Of a stretch of DNA of 64,000 nt, positions 1-9,739 are shown piece by piece. Location of the stretch: the NCBI RefSeq assembly GCF_003970675.1, contig NZ_CP034562.1, forward strand, positions 620,001 through 684,000, in the 5' to 3' direction. Under the pieces are notes generated by a model. That model had not been told where the DNA came from. It ran no database searches and worked only from the letters and a program-made list of their open reading frames with translations. Within the stretch, counting starts at the first letter, position 1. Every line of letters starts with the position of its first letter. The position numbers and the translations under genes were made by a program. The DNA is from Flammeovirga pectinis. Lineage in GTDB: Bacteria > Bacteroidota > Bacteroidia > Cytophagales > Flammeovirgaceae.

Positions 1-1254
1 TTACTATCAAGAATAACGCTTTTCTATTTAATATTTACTTTGGTTGTCTTTTTATTTAACGCAAAGTTTTTAACTAGGGAAGCTGACGAATTTATTGATT
101 CTGATCTTAACAGACGCTTTGGTTGGCTAGAAAAAAAAGCTGAATATTTACTTGGAGATGGCATGTCTCCAGATTCTCTTATTGGTCATCATATCACAAA
201 AATCACAGAAGTTACTAAACATTGTAAGAAGACAGAATACCCCGTTAATGAGGATATAACCGTCTTTCATGAAGATATTGAGCGTAACCTTATCCATAGA
301 AAAAGAATTTCTCTTATAGAAGCCAATGGCAAAATTTATAGAATAGAAATGGATAGAGAGGTTCAGAATTATTATTATTTTAGAGATGATATTTTTGAGT
401 ATGTTGTTCCCTCATTTATAGTTTTAATTATTCTAACTGTAACTTTTAATTACCTTCTTTCTGGCTACTTTTTACAATCTTTTAGAAGAATTCTAGAGCA
501 AATGCAACGCTTTAAAGTAGGCTCTGCAGATAAGATTGAAAAAGTAGAAACGTCCACTTCTGAATTTGTTGAAATGCAAAACCTATTTACAAATATGGTA
601 AAGAGGATTGATGCAGATTATAATCATTTAAAAGAATATACAGAAGATATTGCCCACGAGATTCAGACGCCTTTGGCAATTATAAGAAATAAGGCAGAAA
701 CACTGATGATCTCGGAAGAATTAGAAGAGAAAGATGCGCGTGTGATTAAAACAATTTACGACGAAGCAAATCACCTTTCTAGATTGGGAACAACACTAAA
801 CTTAATCACAAAGATTGAGAACGGAGAGTTTACTGATATACAAGAAATCAAAACAGAGGCAGAAATAAATAAACAAGTTGAAGCCATTGAAGAATTGGCC
901 AGCTTAAAATCACTGTCTATAGAAAAGAATTTACTTTTTACTCATACTTTAACTATCGACCCCTACCTTTTTGATATCATTTTAAAAAATCTTCTTAAGA
1001 ATGCAATTAGGTACGGATCTACCGATGGACCAATTAAAATAAGGACTTCAGAAGCATCCTTTTCAATTAGTAATTATGGTGCACCGTTAACAATACCCGA
1101 AGATCAACTGTTTAAACGGTTTATAAAAGGGAATGCCTCCTCTCAATCTTTAGGTTTAGGATTAGCATTAGTACATAAAATATGTAAAGTAAGTGGATTG
1201 ACTATTTCATACAAATATGAACATAGACAACATATTTTTACAGTAGAAGCATAA
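1..1254 (+). CDS. Sensor histidine kinase, 5'-truncated by the window edge
   Basis: Membrane sensor kinase of a two-component system. The frame is open from base 1 (417 codons visible), so the true start lies upstream; the TTG at 40 is probably not the start. A hydrophobic segment at the left edge and a second near visible residues 138-160 bracket an extracytoplasmic loop. The dimerisation/phosphoacceptor helix has the E-D-I-A-H-E-I motif with His at visible residue 219, followed by N-box NLLKNAIRYG and a G-box GLGLALVHK typical of HATPase_c. The G1 region reads SNYGAPL rather than canonical DxGxG, a variation common in short Bacteroidota kinases. The partner response regulator is presumably just upstream of the window. 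Family assignment is firm; the signal is unknown. Confidence 0.9.
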   Translation, partial: LLSRITLFYLIFTLVVFLFNAKFLTREADEFIDSDLNRRFGWLEKKAEYLLGDGMSPDSLIGHHITKITEVTKHCKKTEYPVNEDITVFHEDIERNLIHRKRISLIEANGKIYRIEMDREVQNYYYFRDDIFEYVVPSFIVLIILTVTFNYLLSGYFLQSFRRILEQMQRFKVGSADKIEKVETSTSEFVEMQNLFTNMVKRIDADYNHLKEYTEDIAHEIQTPLAIIRNKAETLMISEELEEKDARVIKTIYDEANHLSRLGTTLNLITKIENGEFTDIQEIKTEAEINKQVEAIEELASLKSLSIEKNLLFTHTLTIDPYLFDIILKNLLKNAIRYGSTDGPIKIRTSEASFSISNYGAPLTIPEDQLFKRFIKGNASSQSLGLGLALVHKICKVSGLTISYKYEHRQHIFTVEA

Positions 1255-1338
1255 AAAGTGGGTAGGTTTTTGGAGTAGATTAACAGACTGACTAATTTAA
1301 ATTATTAGAACTGAAAAACATCTCATCAAATCTTATTT

Positions 1339-2793
1339 ATGAAACGTCTGATTGGTATTATCTTAGGTACTCTTGTTATTGCGAGCCTTTATATTTTTAG
1401 CAATTTAGCACTGTTTTCATCAAAGCAGTCTGAAGTAGAATTGTTGCCAAAAGCACATGTAAGTGAAAATGCCGCTAAACATTTATCAGAAGCGATTAAG
1501 ATTAAAACTATTTCTTATGATAATCCTGCAGAGTTAGATTCTGCGGCATTTTTTCAGTTCTTAAGCTTTCTAAAAGGAGCTTATCCAAATTCATTTAAAG
1601 CAACTACACACCATCTGTTTGGTAGGTTTACAATGCTTATTGAATGGAAAGGCAGTAACCCAAGTTTAAAACCTATCATCTTAATGTCGCATTATGATGT
1701 AGTTCCCGTTCCAGAAGAAAATAAATTAGAATGGAAAGAAGATCCATTTGGAGGTGTTATTAAAGATGGAATGATTTGGGGTAGAGGTGCTATTGACGAT
1801 AAAGTTGGTGTAATTGGTATTTGCGAAGCAGTAGAAAACCTTATTATATCTGGGTTCCAGCCAGAGCGTTCTATCTACCTTTCTTTTGGACATGATGAAG
1901 AAGTAATGGGTGTAAACGGAGCAAGTCAGGTGGCACATTATCTAAAACAAAAAGGAGTAGAAGCAGAGTTTGTTTTAGATGAAGGTGGATATATTACACA
2001 AGGTTTAGTACCTGGAATGACTCAAGATGTTGCTCTAATTGGTACTACAGAAAAGGGCTACTTAACATTGGAGTTGTCTACAAAAGTAGAAGGAGGCCAT
2101 GCTTCTATGCCAAAGCCAGAAACAGCAATTGATGTTATTAGTAAAGCAATTACAAATATTAAAAACGATCCATTCCCATCTTATATCTCCCCTCCACTAA
2201 GAAACTTTATTGATTATGTTGGTCCGGAAATGCCTTTAGGATTTGAAATTGTATTTTCTAATGCAGATTTATTAGAACCAGTTTTGATGAGTGTTTACGA
2301 GAAATCGCCCTCATCAAATGCTTTGGTACGTACTACTGTAGCTCCAACCATAATTCAAGGAGGAGCAAAAAATAACGTATTACCAACGCATGCAAAAGCA
2401 GTAATAAATATTAGAATTCTTCCTGGAGAAAGTATTGATTATGTTTACGGACATATCAAGGAATCTATAAATGATGATAATGTACATTTACGAATTTTAA
2501 ATAAATCTGAGGCTGCAATAGTTTCTGATGTAAATTCCCCCAATTATATCACTTTAGATAAATCTATTAAACAAATTTTTGGAGATATTGTTATATCGCC
2601 ATACATAATGATTGCCGCATCAGACTCTAGATATTTTACAGAAATTTCTTCGAATGTATATCGTTTTTGTCCTTTTCATTTAAATAAGAAGAATTTAAAA
2701 ACGTTTCATGGTGTAAATGAAAGAATAGGTGTAGAAGAGTTTAACAATGCGATAAGATTTTACACTCAATTGATTAAGAATTCAACTAAATAA
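1339..2793 (+). CDS. M20 family metallopeptidase (carboxypeptidase S / PM20D1-like)
   Basis: Zinc-dependent amidohydrolase or dipeptidase, 484 residues, with an N-terminal hydrophobic segment (residues 5-27) that is a signal anchor or uncleaved signal peptide. M20 landmarks are present in order: metal ligand His118 in SHYDVV with Asp120, bridging Asp153 in GAIDDKVG, general base/metal pair Glu187-Glu188 in HDEEVMG, Asp214 in VLDEGG, and a C-terminal His457 in FHGVNERI. The lid/dimerisation domain lies roughly at residues 225-375. Length and motif spacing fit the long PM20D1/carboxypeptidase S branch. Substrate cannot be told from sequence. The stop codon touches the next reading frame, so the two genes are probably co-transcribed. 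Confidence 0.93.
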   Translation: MKRLIGIILGTLVIASLYIFSNLALFSSKQSEVELLPKAHVSENAAKHLSEAIKIKTISYDNPAELDSAAFFQFLSFLKGAYPNSFKATTHHLFGRFTMLIEWKGSNPSLKPIILMSHYDVVPVPEENKLEWKEDPFGGVIKDGMIWGRGAIDDKVGVIGICEAVENLIISGFQPERSIYLSFGHDEEVMGVNGASQVAHYLKQKGVEAEFVLDEGGYITQGLVPGMTQDVALIGTTEKGYLTLELSTKVEGGHASMPKPETAIDVISKAITNIKNDPFPSYISPPLRNFIDYVGPEMPLGFEIVFSNADLLEPVLMSVYEKSPSSNALVRTTVAPTIIQGGAKNNVLPTHAKAVINIRILPGESIDYVYGHIKESINDDNVHLRILNKSEAAIVSDVNSPNYITLDKSIKQIFGDIVISPYIMIAASDSRYFTEISSNVYRFCPFHLNKKNLKTFHGVNERIGVEEFNNAIRFYTQLIKNSTK

Positions 2794-5237
2794 TAAAAGT
2801 TATTAGTTCACTAGATTTAAGTTTAAACCAATTTTTCAAAAAAACACTATTATCATTACTGCTTACGTGCAGTGTACTAATTGGTAACGCACAAGAAACT
2901 CAATGGGCAGGGAAGATTATTGATAGCTCTTCATTACGTCCTGTTGGTTTTGCCCACCTTACTGTAGTAAGTAACGGTGATGGAACTTCTACTAATGAAA
3001 AGGGGAAGTTTACAATGAATGTCTCATCTGATACAGTAAAAGTAGAAATTTCTTGTTTAGGGTATGCCTCAAAACTTATTAAGTTAGATACTCTAAATAG
3101 AAAAGAATCTTTGATCTACCTAGATAAAGCAGCACACCAATTAGAAGAAGTAGTTGTAGGAAGAAGAGGATACGAAAATCCAGCTTGGGAAATTATCAGG
3201 TTGGCAATGAAAAATGCTGATTTACATAACTTTCAAGGTCAAGAAGATTTTCAGTACCAATCTAAAATGCGAACAAACATTTTTTTAGCAGATATAAATA
3301 AGGAGTTTACAGAACGTAAATTGATCGCCTCTGCAATTAAAAGAATGGAGGCAATAGATTCTCTTAAAAAAGATGATAACGGAAAACTTCTTATCCCAAT
3401 GTATGTAGCTCATTCTGAACAAAAAGTGAGTTACAATGCTAAAGGAAGAGCAGAAGATAGAGATCAATTTTATTACAAAGAGGCTTTTTTAGGACCTGAA
3501 TTTGAAAACCAATTTAAAGAAGGGTTAGATAATGAGAAGACAACTGTAAATTTTTATCAGCATTGGTTACGATTTTTAAGGTATGATTTTGCCTCGCCAT
3601 TAAATCCTAGTTTTAAAAATTTCTATGATTTTGAACTAGTTACCTACGAAGAAATTGATGAAGATTGGTGCTATAAAATCAATTACATTCCACGTAGAGA
3701 AAATGACCAAACTTTTGGTGGTACAATCTGGATTACTGATGAAGATAAAGGGTTTGCCATTAAAAAAGTATATGCTGAAATAGGTAGAAAATCACCCTTA
3801 AATTTTATAGATAGTATTACAGTTGAACAGAAAATGGCTCCTTTAGATACTACTCAAATATGGTTTCCTTACCAGCAAAATATAAAGATGTGGGTAGGTG
3901 GGAAGCTAAAAGAAAATTGGCAGAAATTTTTAGTGGATATAGAAACTGAAAATACTTTTCTTACACAAGATTCCACCATAAATTTTGAGGAAGTAGATAC
4001 TACTACTTTTGCTATGATTGATACTGTAAAGCAAATGCCTACTGTTAAATCTGCAGCCAAAATAGCAGATATAGGGGTTACTGGTTATTACAGAATGGGA
4101 GGGTTTGATTTTGGACCACTAACCGTTTTATATGCACAAAATAATGTAGAAGAGCATAGAATTCAAGTTGGAGGATTAACCAATACACAGTGGAATAAAA
4201 ATTTAATTGGGGGTGGGTATGTAGCTTATGGTACTAACGACCAAGAATGGAAGTGGGGAGCAATGGCAAAATATATTCTGAACCACGATACTTGGACATT
4301 TTTATATGCAAGAGCACAACATTCATTGCAAAGGTTAGGAGGAGGCATAACTTACCCTGGACAAGATCCATATTTATGGATTTCTCAAGCATGGGGAACA
4401 TATTCAAACCCATATTATTTAGATGAAGCAAAGCTTATTGCAGGTACGTACATAACCGAGGGAATTCAGCTTAGAGGGCAGTTTACCTATAAAGATGAAA
4501 ACTATTTTGCTACTGAATTAACAGATACTCTTGCATTTTCTAACATAACAACTGCAGAAGTTGGAGGATCAATAATTTTTGATTTTGGTAAACGATATGT
4601 TTCTAGTAGACATCTAAATAGATATGTTGCGGCAAACGGAAAGTTGCCAACAATTTCTTTAAGTTATCAACGGGGGCTACCAAGTGTTTTAGGTGCAACT
4701 GATAGTTATCATAAAGTAGAATTTAATTTAAGTCACCGTTTTAAATTAGGAGCGATAGGTAGGTTAGATTACGTTGTCTCTTCTGGTTGGACACCCTCTA
4801 CAGTGCCTTTTCCACTTTTATTTGTGCATAGAGGGAATAATTTACGTTATATCTACAGTGGTTCTAGTTATAATCTGATGGGTTTCGGAGAGTTTATGAG
4901 CGATCAATATGCTAGTTTAAGAATGTTCCATCATTTTGAAGGTTTAGTGCTTAATAGACTCCCATTACTTAAGAAGTGGAATGCCAAAACGTTTGTTCTT
5001 TCTAATATCTTATGGGGAAGTGTTTCTGAAGCAAATCAAACAGCCAATGTAAATCCATGGGATGAGAACAGTACTTCTTTTGGAAGTTTAGATCCTTCTA
5101 CTCCTTATGTAGAAGTTGGTGGAGGAGTTGAGAATATTTTTAGAATGGTAAAGGTAATGTTTATCTATAGAGCTACTTATCAGGAAAATGCATCACGTAA
5201 GTACGGAATTATGTTTGCAATTACTCCAGAGTTTTGA
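2793..5237 (+). CDS. Outer-membrane DUF5686-type protein with carboxypeptidase-regulatory-like N-domain; non-canonical start
   Basis: The first ATG is at 3015, but coding sequence clearly begins earlier. From 2790 the same frame is open and encodes a signal peptide (Lys-Lys followed by the hydrophobic run TLLSLLLTCSVLIG and a likely cleavage before QETQ) and the first half of a carboxypeptidase-D-regulatory-like beta-sandwich (GKIIDSSSLRPV..., continuing past 3015 to ISCLGYAS). No ATG, GTG or TTG exists in this stretch. The best candidate start is ATA at 2793, which overlaps the previous stop as TAATA and would read M-K-V-I if it were ATG; ATT at 2802 is the alternative. The rest (about residues 130-814) is a DUF5686-like region ending in beta-barrel-type sequence, suggesting an outer-membrane protein. 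Function is unknown. Confidence 0.8.
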   Translation: MKVISSLDLSLNQFFKKTLLSLLLTCSVLIGNAQETQWAGKIIDSSSLRPVGFAHLTVVSNGDGTSTNEKGKFTMNVSSDTVKVEISCLGYASKLIKLDTLNRKESLIYLDKAAHQLEEVVVGRRGYENPAWEIIRLAMKNADLHNFQGQEDFQYQSKMRTNIFLADINKEFTERKLIASAIKRMEAIDSLKKDDNGKLLIPMYVAHSEQKVSYNAKGRAEDRDQFYYKEAFLGPEFENQFKEGLDNEKTTVNFYQHWLRFLRYDFASPLNPSFKNFYDFELVTYEEIDEDWCYKINYIPRRENDQTFGGTIWITDEDKGFAIKKVYAEIGRKSPLNFIDSITVEQKMAPLDTTQIWFPYQQNIKMWVGGKLKENWQKFLVDIETENTFLTQDSTINFEEVDTTTFAMIDTVKQMPTVKSAAKIADIGVTGYYRMGGFDFGPLTVLYAQNNVEEHRIQVGGLTNTQWNKNLIGGGYVAYGTNDQEWKWGAMAKYILNHDTWTFLYARAQHSLQRLGGGITYPGQDPYLWISQAWGTYSNPYYLDEAKLIAGTYITEGIQLRGQFTYKDENYFATELTDTLAFSNITTAEVGGSIIFDFGKRYVSSRHLNRYVAANGKLPTISLSYQRGLPSVLGATDSYHKVEFNLSHRFKLGAIGRLDYVVSSGWTPSTVPFPLLFVHRGNNLRYIYSGSSYNLMGFGEFMSDQYASLRMFHHFEGLVLNRLPLLKKWNAKTFVLSNILWGSVSEANQTANVNPWDENSTSFGSLDPSTPYVEVGGGVENIFRMVKVMFIYRATYQENASRKYGIMFAITPEF

Positions 5238-5274
5238 TTAATTTGTATTCGCTAAAAAACTCAAATAATAAAAA

Positions 5275-5901
5275 ATGAAAAAATTAACATTAAAAACTAT
5301 TACTATTTTCGCTACTCTACTTTTATTTTCTTGTGCTATTGATATACCTCAACAAGGCTCTTGTCAAGGAGGTGGAGATATGAGTACATACAAAACGAAG
5401 GTAAAGTCTCTAGTATTAAATAGGGGAACAGTGATGAAGGAAGGTGATTATTATTATTTTTCAAATGAAAAGGTAGATGATCAAATTACATTTATAATTG
5501 AAGTGGAAACTGTTTTTGAGGAAAAAGTAGTGTATTTAAGAAAATCAAATTTTTCATTTTTTTCAGCTGCTTATGCAATGCCAGGACCTCAATTTACGTC
5601 TACTCAAAAAATTTCTTCATTAGTAATTACCTCTTCAGAAGATATAAATATTGATCAGGAAATAATTAAAGCAGGTGAGAATATTAATGATCTATTTATT
5701 TGCTCTAGTTTACATTCGACATCATTAAATACTGTAAATGAGTTAATTGCGAATCAAAATAAACATATTGAGATATTTGGAGGTATCGGTTCTGGAATTA
5801 TTATTAAACAAAAAGAAGGTATTGACATGAATAGTAATACTATTAATATTCAACTTTCTTTAGACGGAACAGAGACTTTTGAGCTTTCTACTAGTAAATA
5901 A
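5275..5901 (+). CDS. Hypothetical lipoprotein
   Basis: A 208-residue protein with a type II signal peptide: basic MKKLTLK start, hydrophobic core and lipobox LLFSC with Cys20 as lipidation site. The mature part is Ser/Thr/Ile-rich and contains no family I recognise. It lies 37 bp downstream of the DUF5686 gene on the same strand, so it could be part of the same transcript. Predicted location is the inner leaflet of the outer membrane or the cell surface. Function unknown. Confidence 0.8.
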   Translation: MKKLTLKTITIFATLLLFSCAIDIPQQGSCQGGGDMSTYKTKVKSLVLNRGTVMKEGDYYYFSNEKVDDQITFIIEVETVFEEKVVYLRKSNFSFFSAAYAMPGPQFTSTQKISSLVITSSEDINIDQEIIKAGENINDLFICSSLHSTSLNTVNELIANQNKHIEIFGGIGSGIIIKQKEGIDMNSNTINIQLSLDGTETFELSTSK

Positions 5902-5981
5902 TAATTATTAAAGTTTAAACAACAAGTGATTTTTAAGGTTTATATTGGAGTTGAATTATAGCTTTTTTTCTCTCTATTAAA

Positions 5982-6755
5982 ATGATAAACTTACAACGGC
6001 TCAATATGGATAATTCCTGGTTTATTGAGTTTGATACTATTAAATTATTAGTTGATCCTTGGCTACAAGGAACAGAAATAGACTTTTTCTCTTGGTTTAA
6101 CATGCAGTGGCATCGAACTCCACCGTTGGCATTTGATAACTTACCGAGTTATGATGCTGTATTAATCACACAGAAATATCCAGATCATTTCCATAAAGAA
6201 ACGTTACTAAAACTTCAGCCAAAAGTTATTATTGGACCAAGAAGTATAGCAAAAGATGTACAAAAAATATTACCTCAAACTGCATTTCTTCCTTTAGATA
6301 AAAAAGTAAATAAAATTACTTTAAAAGAGGTTGATATACATTTTTTACCAACACGCAGAGCCATAGATCCTATCTATGATTGTTTTGTTTTAGATGATGG
6401 TAATGAGAGTGTTTATTTTGCTACTCATGGCTTTTCTTTAGATCAAAAACATAAAGAGCAATTAGAAGAAGTAAGTGATTGTAAACTATTAATTACACCT
6501 TTTAATTTATATAAACTTCCGTTCTTTTTAGGAGGAGTTGTTTCGCCAGGAATAGAAGGAGTAAAAACGCTTTTTGATCAGATACAACCTAAAGTGATAG
6601 TACCAACACATGATGAGGACAAACATGCAAAAGGGTTAGTCACATTTTTTGCAAAAGTAGTGCGTGCAGTACCAACAGATCAATTAAAAACATTGCCTTG
6701 GCTTTCGTCAACCTATCAACCTTTAGATCATTATAAACTAACAAGAATCTCATGA
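5982..6755 (+). CDS. MBL-fold hydrolase-like protein (UlaG-like), degenerate metal motif
   Basis: A 257-residue protein with the layout of the UlaG/L-ascorbate-6-phosphate-lactonase-like branch of the metallo-beta-lactamase fold: an early LLVDPWL strand, a loop QKYPDHFH (residues 63-71) where HxHxDH is expected, TRRAIDP, ATHGFSLD, and a late PTHDED. The loop keeps Asp68 and His69 but has Gln and Tyr in place of the first two histidines, so the usual dinuclear zinc site is probably altered. No signal peptide, so cytoplasmic. The stop overlaps the next gene start (ATGA), implying translational coupling with the DUF1295 membrane protein. Substrate unknown. Confidence 0.82.
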   Translation: MINLQRLNMDNSWFIEFDTIKLLVDPWLQGTEIDFFSWFNMQWHRTPPLAFDNLPSYDAVLITQKYPDHFHKETLLKLQPKVIIGPRSIAKDVQKILPQTAFLPLDKKVNKITLKEVDIHFLPTRRAIDPIYDCFVLDDGNESVYFATHGFSLDQKHKEQLEEVSDCKLLITPFNLYKLPFFLGGVVSPGIEGVKTLFDQIQPKVIVPTHDEDKHAKGLVTFFAKVVRAVPTDQLKTLPWLSSTYQPLDHYKLTRIS

Positions 6756-7615
6756 ATAAGAAACAAATTGCTCTTTTAGAAATTACAGTCATTTATTTTA
6801 TTGTGGCTGTAGGTGGTTATGCTACCTTTCAATATTTTAAAGAGGAACCACTAGTATTTCGTATGTTATATGCAGATTTAGCAATGACAGTAGTAACTTA
6901 TATTTTTTCTGTAATTAAGAAAAATAGCAGTGTATACGATGCCTATTGGAGTGTTATTCCATTCTATTTTATTCTTCAATATTTTTATTTATTTGATGGG
7001 GCAGATTGGTCAACACCTCAATGGATATGTGCATTTGTGGTTAGTTTATGGTCTTGGCGACTTACATTAAGTTGGGCAAGAGGTTGGTCTGGATGGGAAC
7101 ACGAAGATTTTAGATATGTAAGTTTCAGACATCAGTTTAAAGCATTCTTTCAGCCTATAAATTTCTTAGCCATTCATTTATATCCAACATTAATAGTTTT
7201 TGCTAGTATGTGGGGACTTCAATGGGTTTATGAAACAGGTGTTTTAGAAATTGGATGGTTATTTTATTTAGGAGCAGCAACAGCTTTTGTAGGAACTATT
7301 TTTGAATATTTAGCTGACAATGAACTTGCTAAATTTAGGTTAAGACCTAATAAGAAAAAAGACGATATTTTAAGAACGGGAATTTGGGCTAAATCAAGAA
7401 ATCCTAATTATTTGGGAGAGATGATGTTTTGGTTTGGCGTTGCCATGATGGGGACAGCTTATGCAGCACCATGGTATACAGTTTTAGGCTCAGTTGGTAT
7501 GTGGATGATGTTTATGTTTGCATCAATTCCATTAAAAGATAAACAAATGATGAAAAATAGACCTGAATCATTTCAAAAATATAAGAAAGAAGTATCTAGA
7601 GTATTGCCTTTTTAG
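6752..7615 (+). CDS. DUF1295 / steroid 5-alpha-reductase-like membrane protein
   Basis: A polytopic membrane protein of 287 residues with several hydrophobic segments. The C-terminal half carries the family signature: LRTGIWAKSRNPNYLGEM (about residues 207-225) followed by membrane helices and a basic tail. This matches DUF1295/isoprenylcysteine methyltransferase-like and steroid reductase-like proteins, which typically act on lipids, often with NADPH or S-adenosylmethionine; the actual reaction here is not known. Start overlaps the upstream MBL-fold gene by 4 bp, so the two are an operon, which ends at a strong hairpin at 7637-7668. Confidence 0.88.
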   Translation: MNKKQIALLEITVIYFIVAVGGYATFQYFKEEPLVFRMLYADLAMTVVTYIFSVIKKNSSVYDAYWSVIPFYFILQYFYLFDGADWSTPQWICAFVVSLWSWRLTLSWARGWSGWEHEDFRYVSFRHQFKAFFQPINFLAIHLYPTLIVFASMWGLQWVYETGVLEIGWLFYLGAATAFVGTIFEYLADNELAKFRLRPNKKKDDILRTGIWAKSRNPNYLGEMMFWFGVAMMGTAYAAPWYTVLGSVGMWMMFMFASIPLKDKQMMKNRPESFQKYKKEVSRVLPF

Positions 7616-7636
7616 TACAACATACTATTTAAATAT

Positions 7637-7671
7637 AAAGCTACCTATTTGTACAAATGGGTAGCTTTTTT
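7637..7671 (+). terminator. Rho-independent terminator after the MBL/DUF1295 operon
   Basis: Near-perfect 16-bp stem (AAAGCTACC...GGTAGCTTT) with one T-G pair, followed by a T run. It lies 21 bp after the DUF1295 stop codon. Confidence 0.85.
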
Positions 7672-7792
7672 GTGTATAAATAATTCTTATTTGAGGAAAT
7701 AACCTATTTTCCGATTCTCACAATTTTAAGAAAGCTACATCATCTAATTTTGTTTCATCAAGTTAATTTATTCATTATTAAATTATTACAAC

Positions 7793-8323
7793 ATGAAACA
7801 TATTATTGTTGCCACAATTCTTTTAATCTTAGGTTTAAGTACAAGAGGTTTTTCACAAGAGAATGGAATGTCTGAAGTGAAGTTTTCAATCTCTAAGGTT
7901 TTCTGGAATGTAAAAGGGAGTTTTGACAAGTTAAATTATACCATTCAATTTAATCCTGAAGACATCGAAAATGCAAAGATTTTTGGCCGTGTATCAATTG
8001 CGGATATAAATACATCTGAAGAAAAAAGAGACCATCATTTACAAGCAGAGGAATGGTTTGATAGTGCCGACTTCCCAGAAATAAAAATATCTAGCTCAAC
8101 TATTAAAGCTTTAAAAGGAAATCAGTTTGAAGGCCTATTTACAATCACAATGAAAGGTGTATCAAAAGAGAAAAATATTCATTTTAAAGTTATAGACGAA
8201 GAAGGAATACGCTATTTAGAGAGCGAATTTACACTTTCCTTAGAAGATTATGCTATTGGAGGTGGAGCCGCAAGTTATGTTGTTGGAAACACCGTAACAG
8301 TACAATTAAAGTTGATGTATTAA
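7793..8323 (+). CDS. YceI-family periplasmic protein
   Basis: A 176-residue exported protein with a Sec signal peptide (residues 1-21, ending FSQ-E). The mature part shows the YceI lipocalin-like pattern: FDKLNYTIQF, the block ERRDHHLQ-like ...KRDHHLQAEEWFDSADFPEI, GLFTITMKGVSKE, and a final VTVQLKLMY strand. YceI proteins bind isoprenoid or amphipathic lipids in a beta-barrel cavity. Monocistronic by position: terminator upstream and a convergent MFS gene 19 bp downstream. Family call is secure; ligand unknown. Confidence 0.9.
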   Translation: MKHIIVATILLILGLSTRGFSQENGMSEVKFSISKVFWNVKGSFDKLNYTIQFNPEDIENAKIFGRVSIADINTSEEKRDHHLQAEEWFDSADFPEIKISSSTIKALKGNQFEGLFTITMKGVSKEKNIHFKVIDEEGIRYLESEFTLSLEDYAIGGGAASYVVGNTVTVQLKLMY

Positions 8324-8342
8324 TTAAAATGCACTGATATAA

Positions 8343-9593
8343 TTATTGATTTTTTTCTATTGCTGTTTTCCCAAGAGTGAATTGTACAATTGAAACAACC
8401 ATTAATATAGAAACTGATAATAAAATTAGTGCTTGTCCTATTCCATAATGATCTGATAAATAACCAAATAGTAAACTTAATCCTGCAGTAACAATTGTAG
8501 TAACAAAAGATTGGACAGATAAAACGGTAGCAAGCATAGAAGTAGGACAATCGTCTGCTACGTAACCTGTAAGCATTGGCTTTCTAATATTTTCTAAGAT
8601 ATAAATGAGCGTGAAAGATACGATTGAGATAAGTAGTAAATTCTCAAAGTAAAAAATTCCAGTGATTAGCCCACAGATTAAACCTAAATATAGGGTTATT
8701 ACAATAGGTTTATCTTTATTAGAAAATAGATTACTGAACCGAGCAGAATTTATACTTGCAATAGTTGTGAAAATATAGATTATGGTATAAGTAAAGCCTA
8801 CCGTTAATCCTATTTTCTGTTCATTAGTACCTTTTGTAAGAAAAGGTAATGTTAGTGCAAAAGCACCAATTATTGGTTGTATAAAATCCTTAATAGCATT
8901 TAAAAAAGAAGAATGCGTACTCGAATTAGTAATTACTTTAATTAAATGAGGTCTTTGTAAAACGGACCACAAATCTTTCAAAAAACTATTGTCTCCTTTT
9001 TTCTTGCTTTTCCCTTTATTTAAAATATTTGGGTAAGTCATCAGATTTATTGTATTGATAACAAATGGAATAGTAGAGAAAATAAAAACATTATCAATAT
9101 TTCCAGAGAAATAGACCATTGCACCAGCTAAAAGGGCAGATACGGCAGAACCTCTTTGCGACCAACCTCTTGTATGTCCATAATAATCAGTTTTATAATC
9201 TAACCACCCTTCTATCTCTAAATAAGACATAATCATTGCTTTATGTGTTCCACTCCTTAAAGTTTCACCTAATCCATAAAGACAAAATGCAATAATTAAA
9301 AAATGAAATTGAGGTAAGAAATACATCATTAAGAAAGAACAGATGTATGCCATAAAACCTAAAATAAGCGATTGCTTTCTCCCCATCTGATCTGCGAGAA
9401 TACCTGTAGGAATTTCTAAAAAGAAAGAAATAAGTTTTCTCAAGGCATATAAAAAACCAACTTGAGTATATGATAATCCATGTTGTACTAAAAATAGTAA
9501 TAGAAATGCATCAAAAAATTGAAGGTTTTTTAAAAAACCATAAGAGCAAAATTTCCAATATTGTAAATCTTTAGTAAACGTGTTATTTGACAT
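8343..9593 (-). CDS. MFS transporter
   Basis: A 416-residue integral membrane protein with about twelve hydrophobic segments in two halves. The loop between helices 2 and 3 reads GILADQMGRKQSL (about residues 62-74), the GxLaDrxGRkxxl signature of the major facilitator superfamily. A basic central loop (GKSKKKGD, about residue 195) separates the halves. Substrate cannot be inferred. It converges on the YceI gene and is divergent from the DUF3592 gene; no adjacent dedicated regulator. Confidence 0.9.
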   Translation of the reverse strand: MSNNTFTKDLQYWKFCSYGFLKNLQFFDAFLLLFLVQHGLSYTQVGFLYALRKLISFFLEIPTGILADQMGRKQSLILGFMAYICSFLMMYFLPQFHFLIIAFCLYGLGETLRSGTHKAMIMSYLEIEGWLDYKTDYYGHTRGWSQRGSAVSALLAGAMVYFSGNIDNVFIFSTIPFVINTINLMTYPNILNKGKSKKKGDNSFLKDLWSVLQRPHLIKVITNSSTHSSFLNAIKDFIQPIIGAFALTLPFLTKGTNEQKIGLTVGFTYTIIYIFTTIASINSARFSNLFSNKDKPIVITLYLGLICGLITGIFYFENLLLISIVSFTLIYILENIRKPMLTGYVADDCPTSMLATVLSVQSFVTTIVTAGLSLLFGYLSDHYGIGQALILLSVSILMVVSIVQFTLGKTAIEKNQ

Positions 9594-9739
9594 ATAATGA
9601 AATAGTTTTTTTAATCTTTCTATTAATATAACTAATAATTATAGTAATTGATTATTTGTGAGAATAATGATTTTTCACGAAGTTCAAGTAAAATTGACAC
9701 TATATTTAAACTAAATAACTTCAATCTTAATTATACAAC

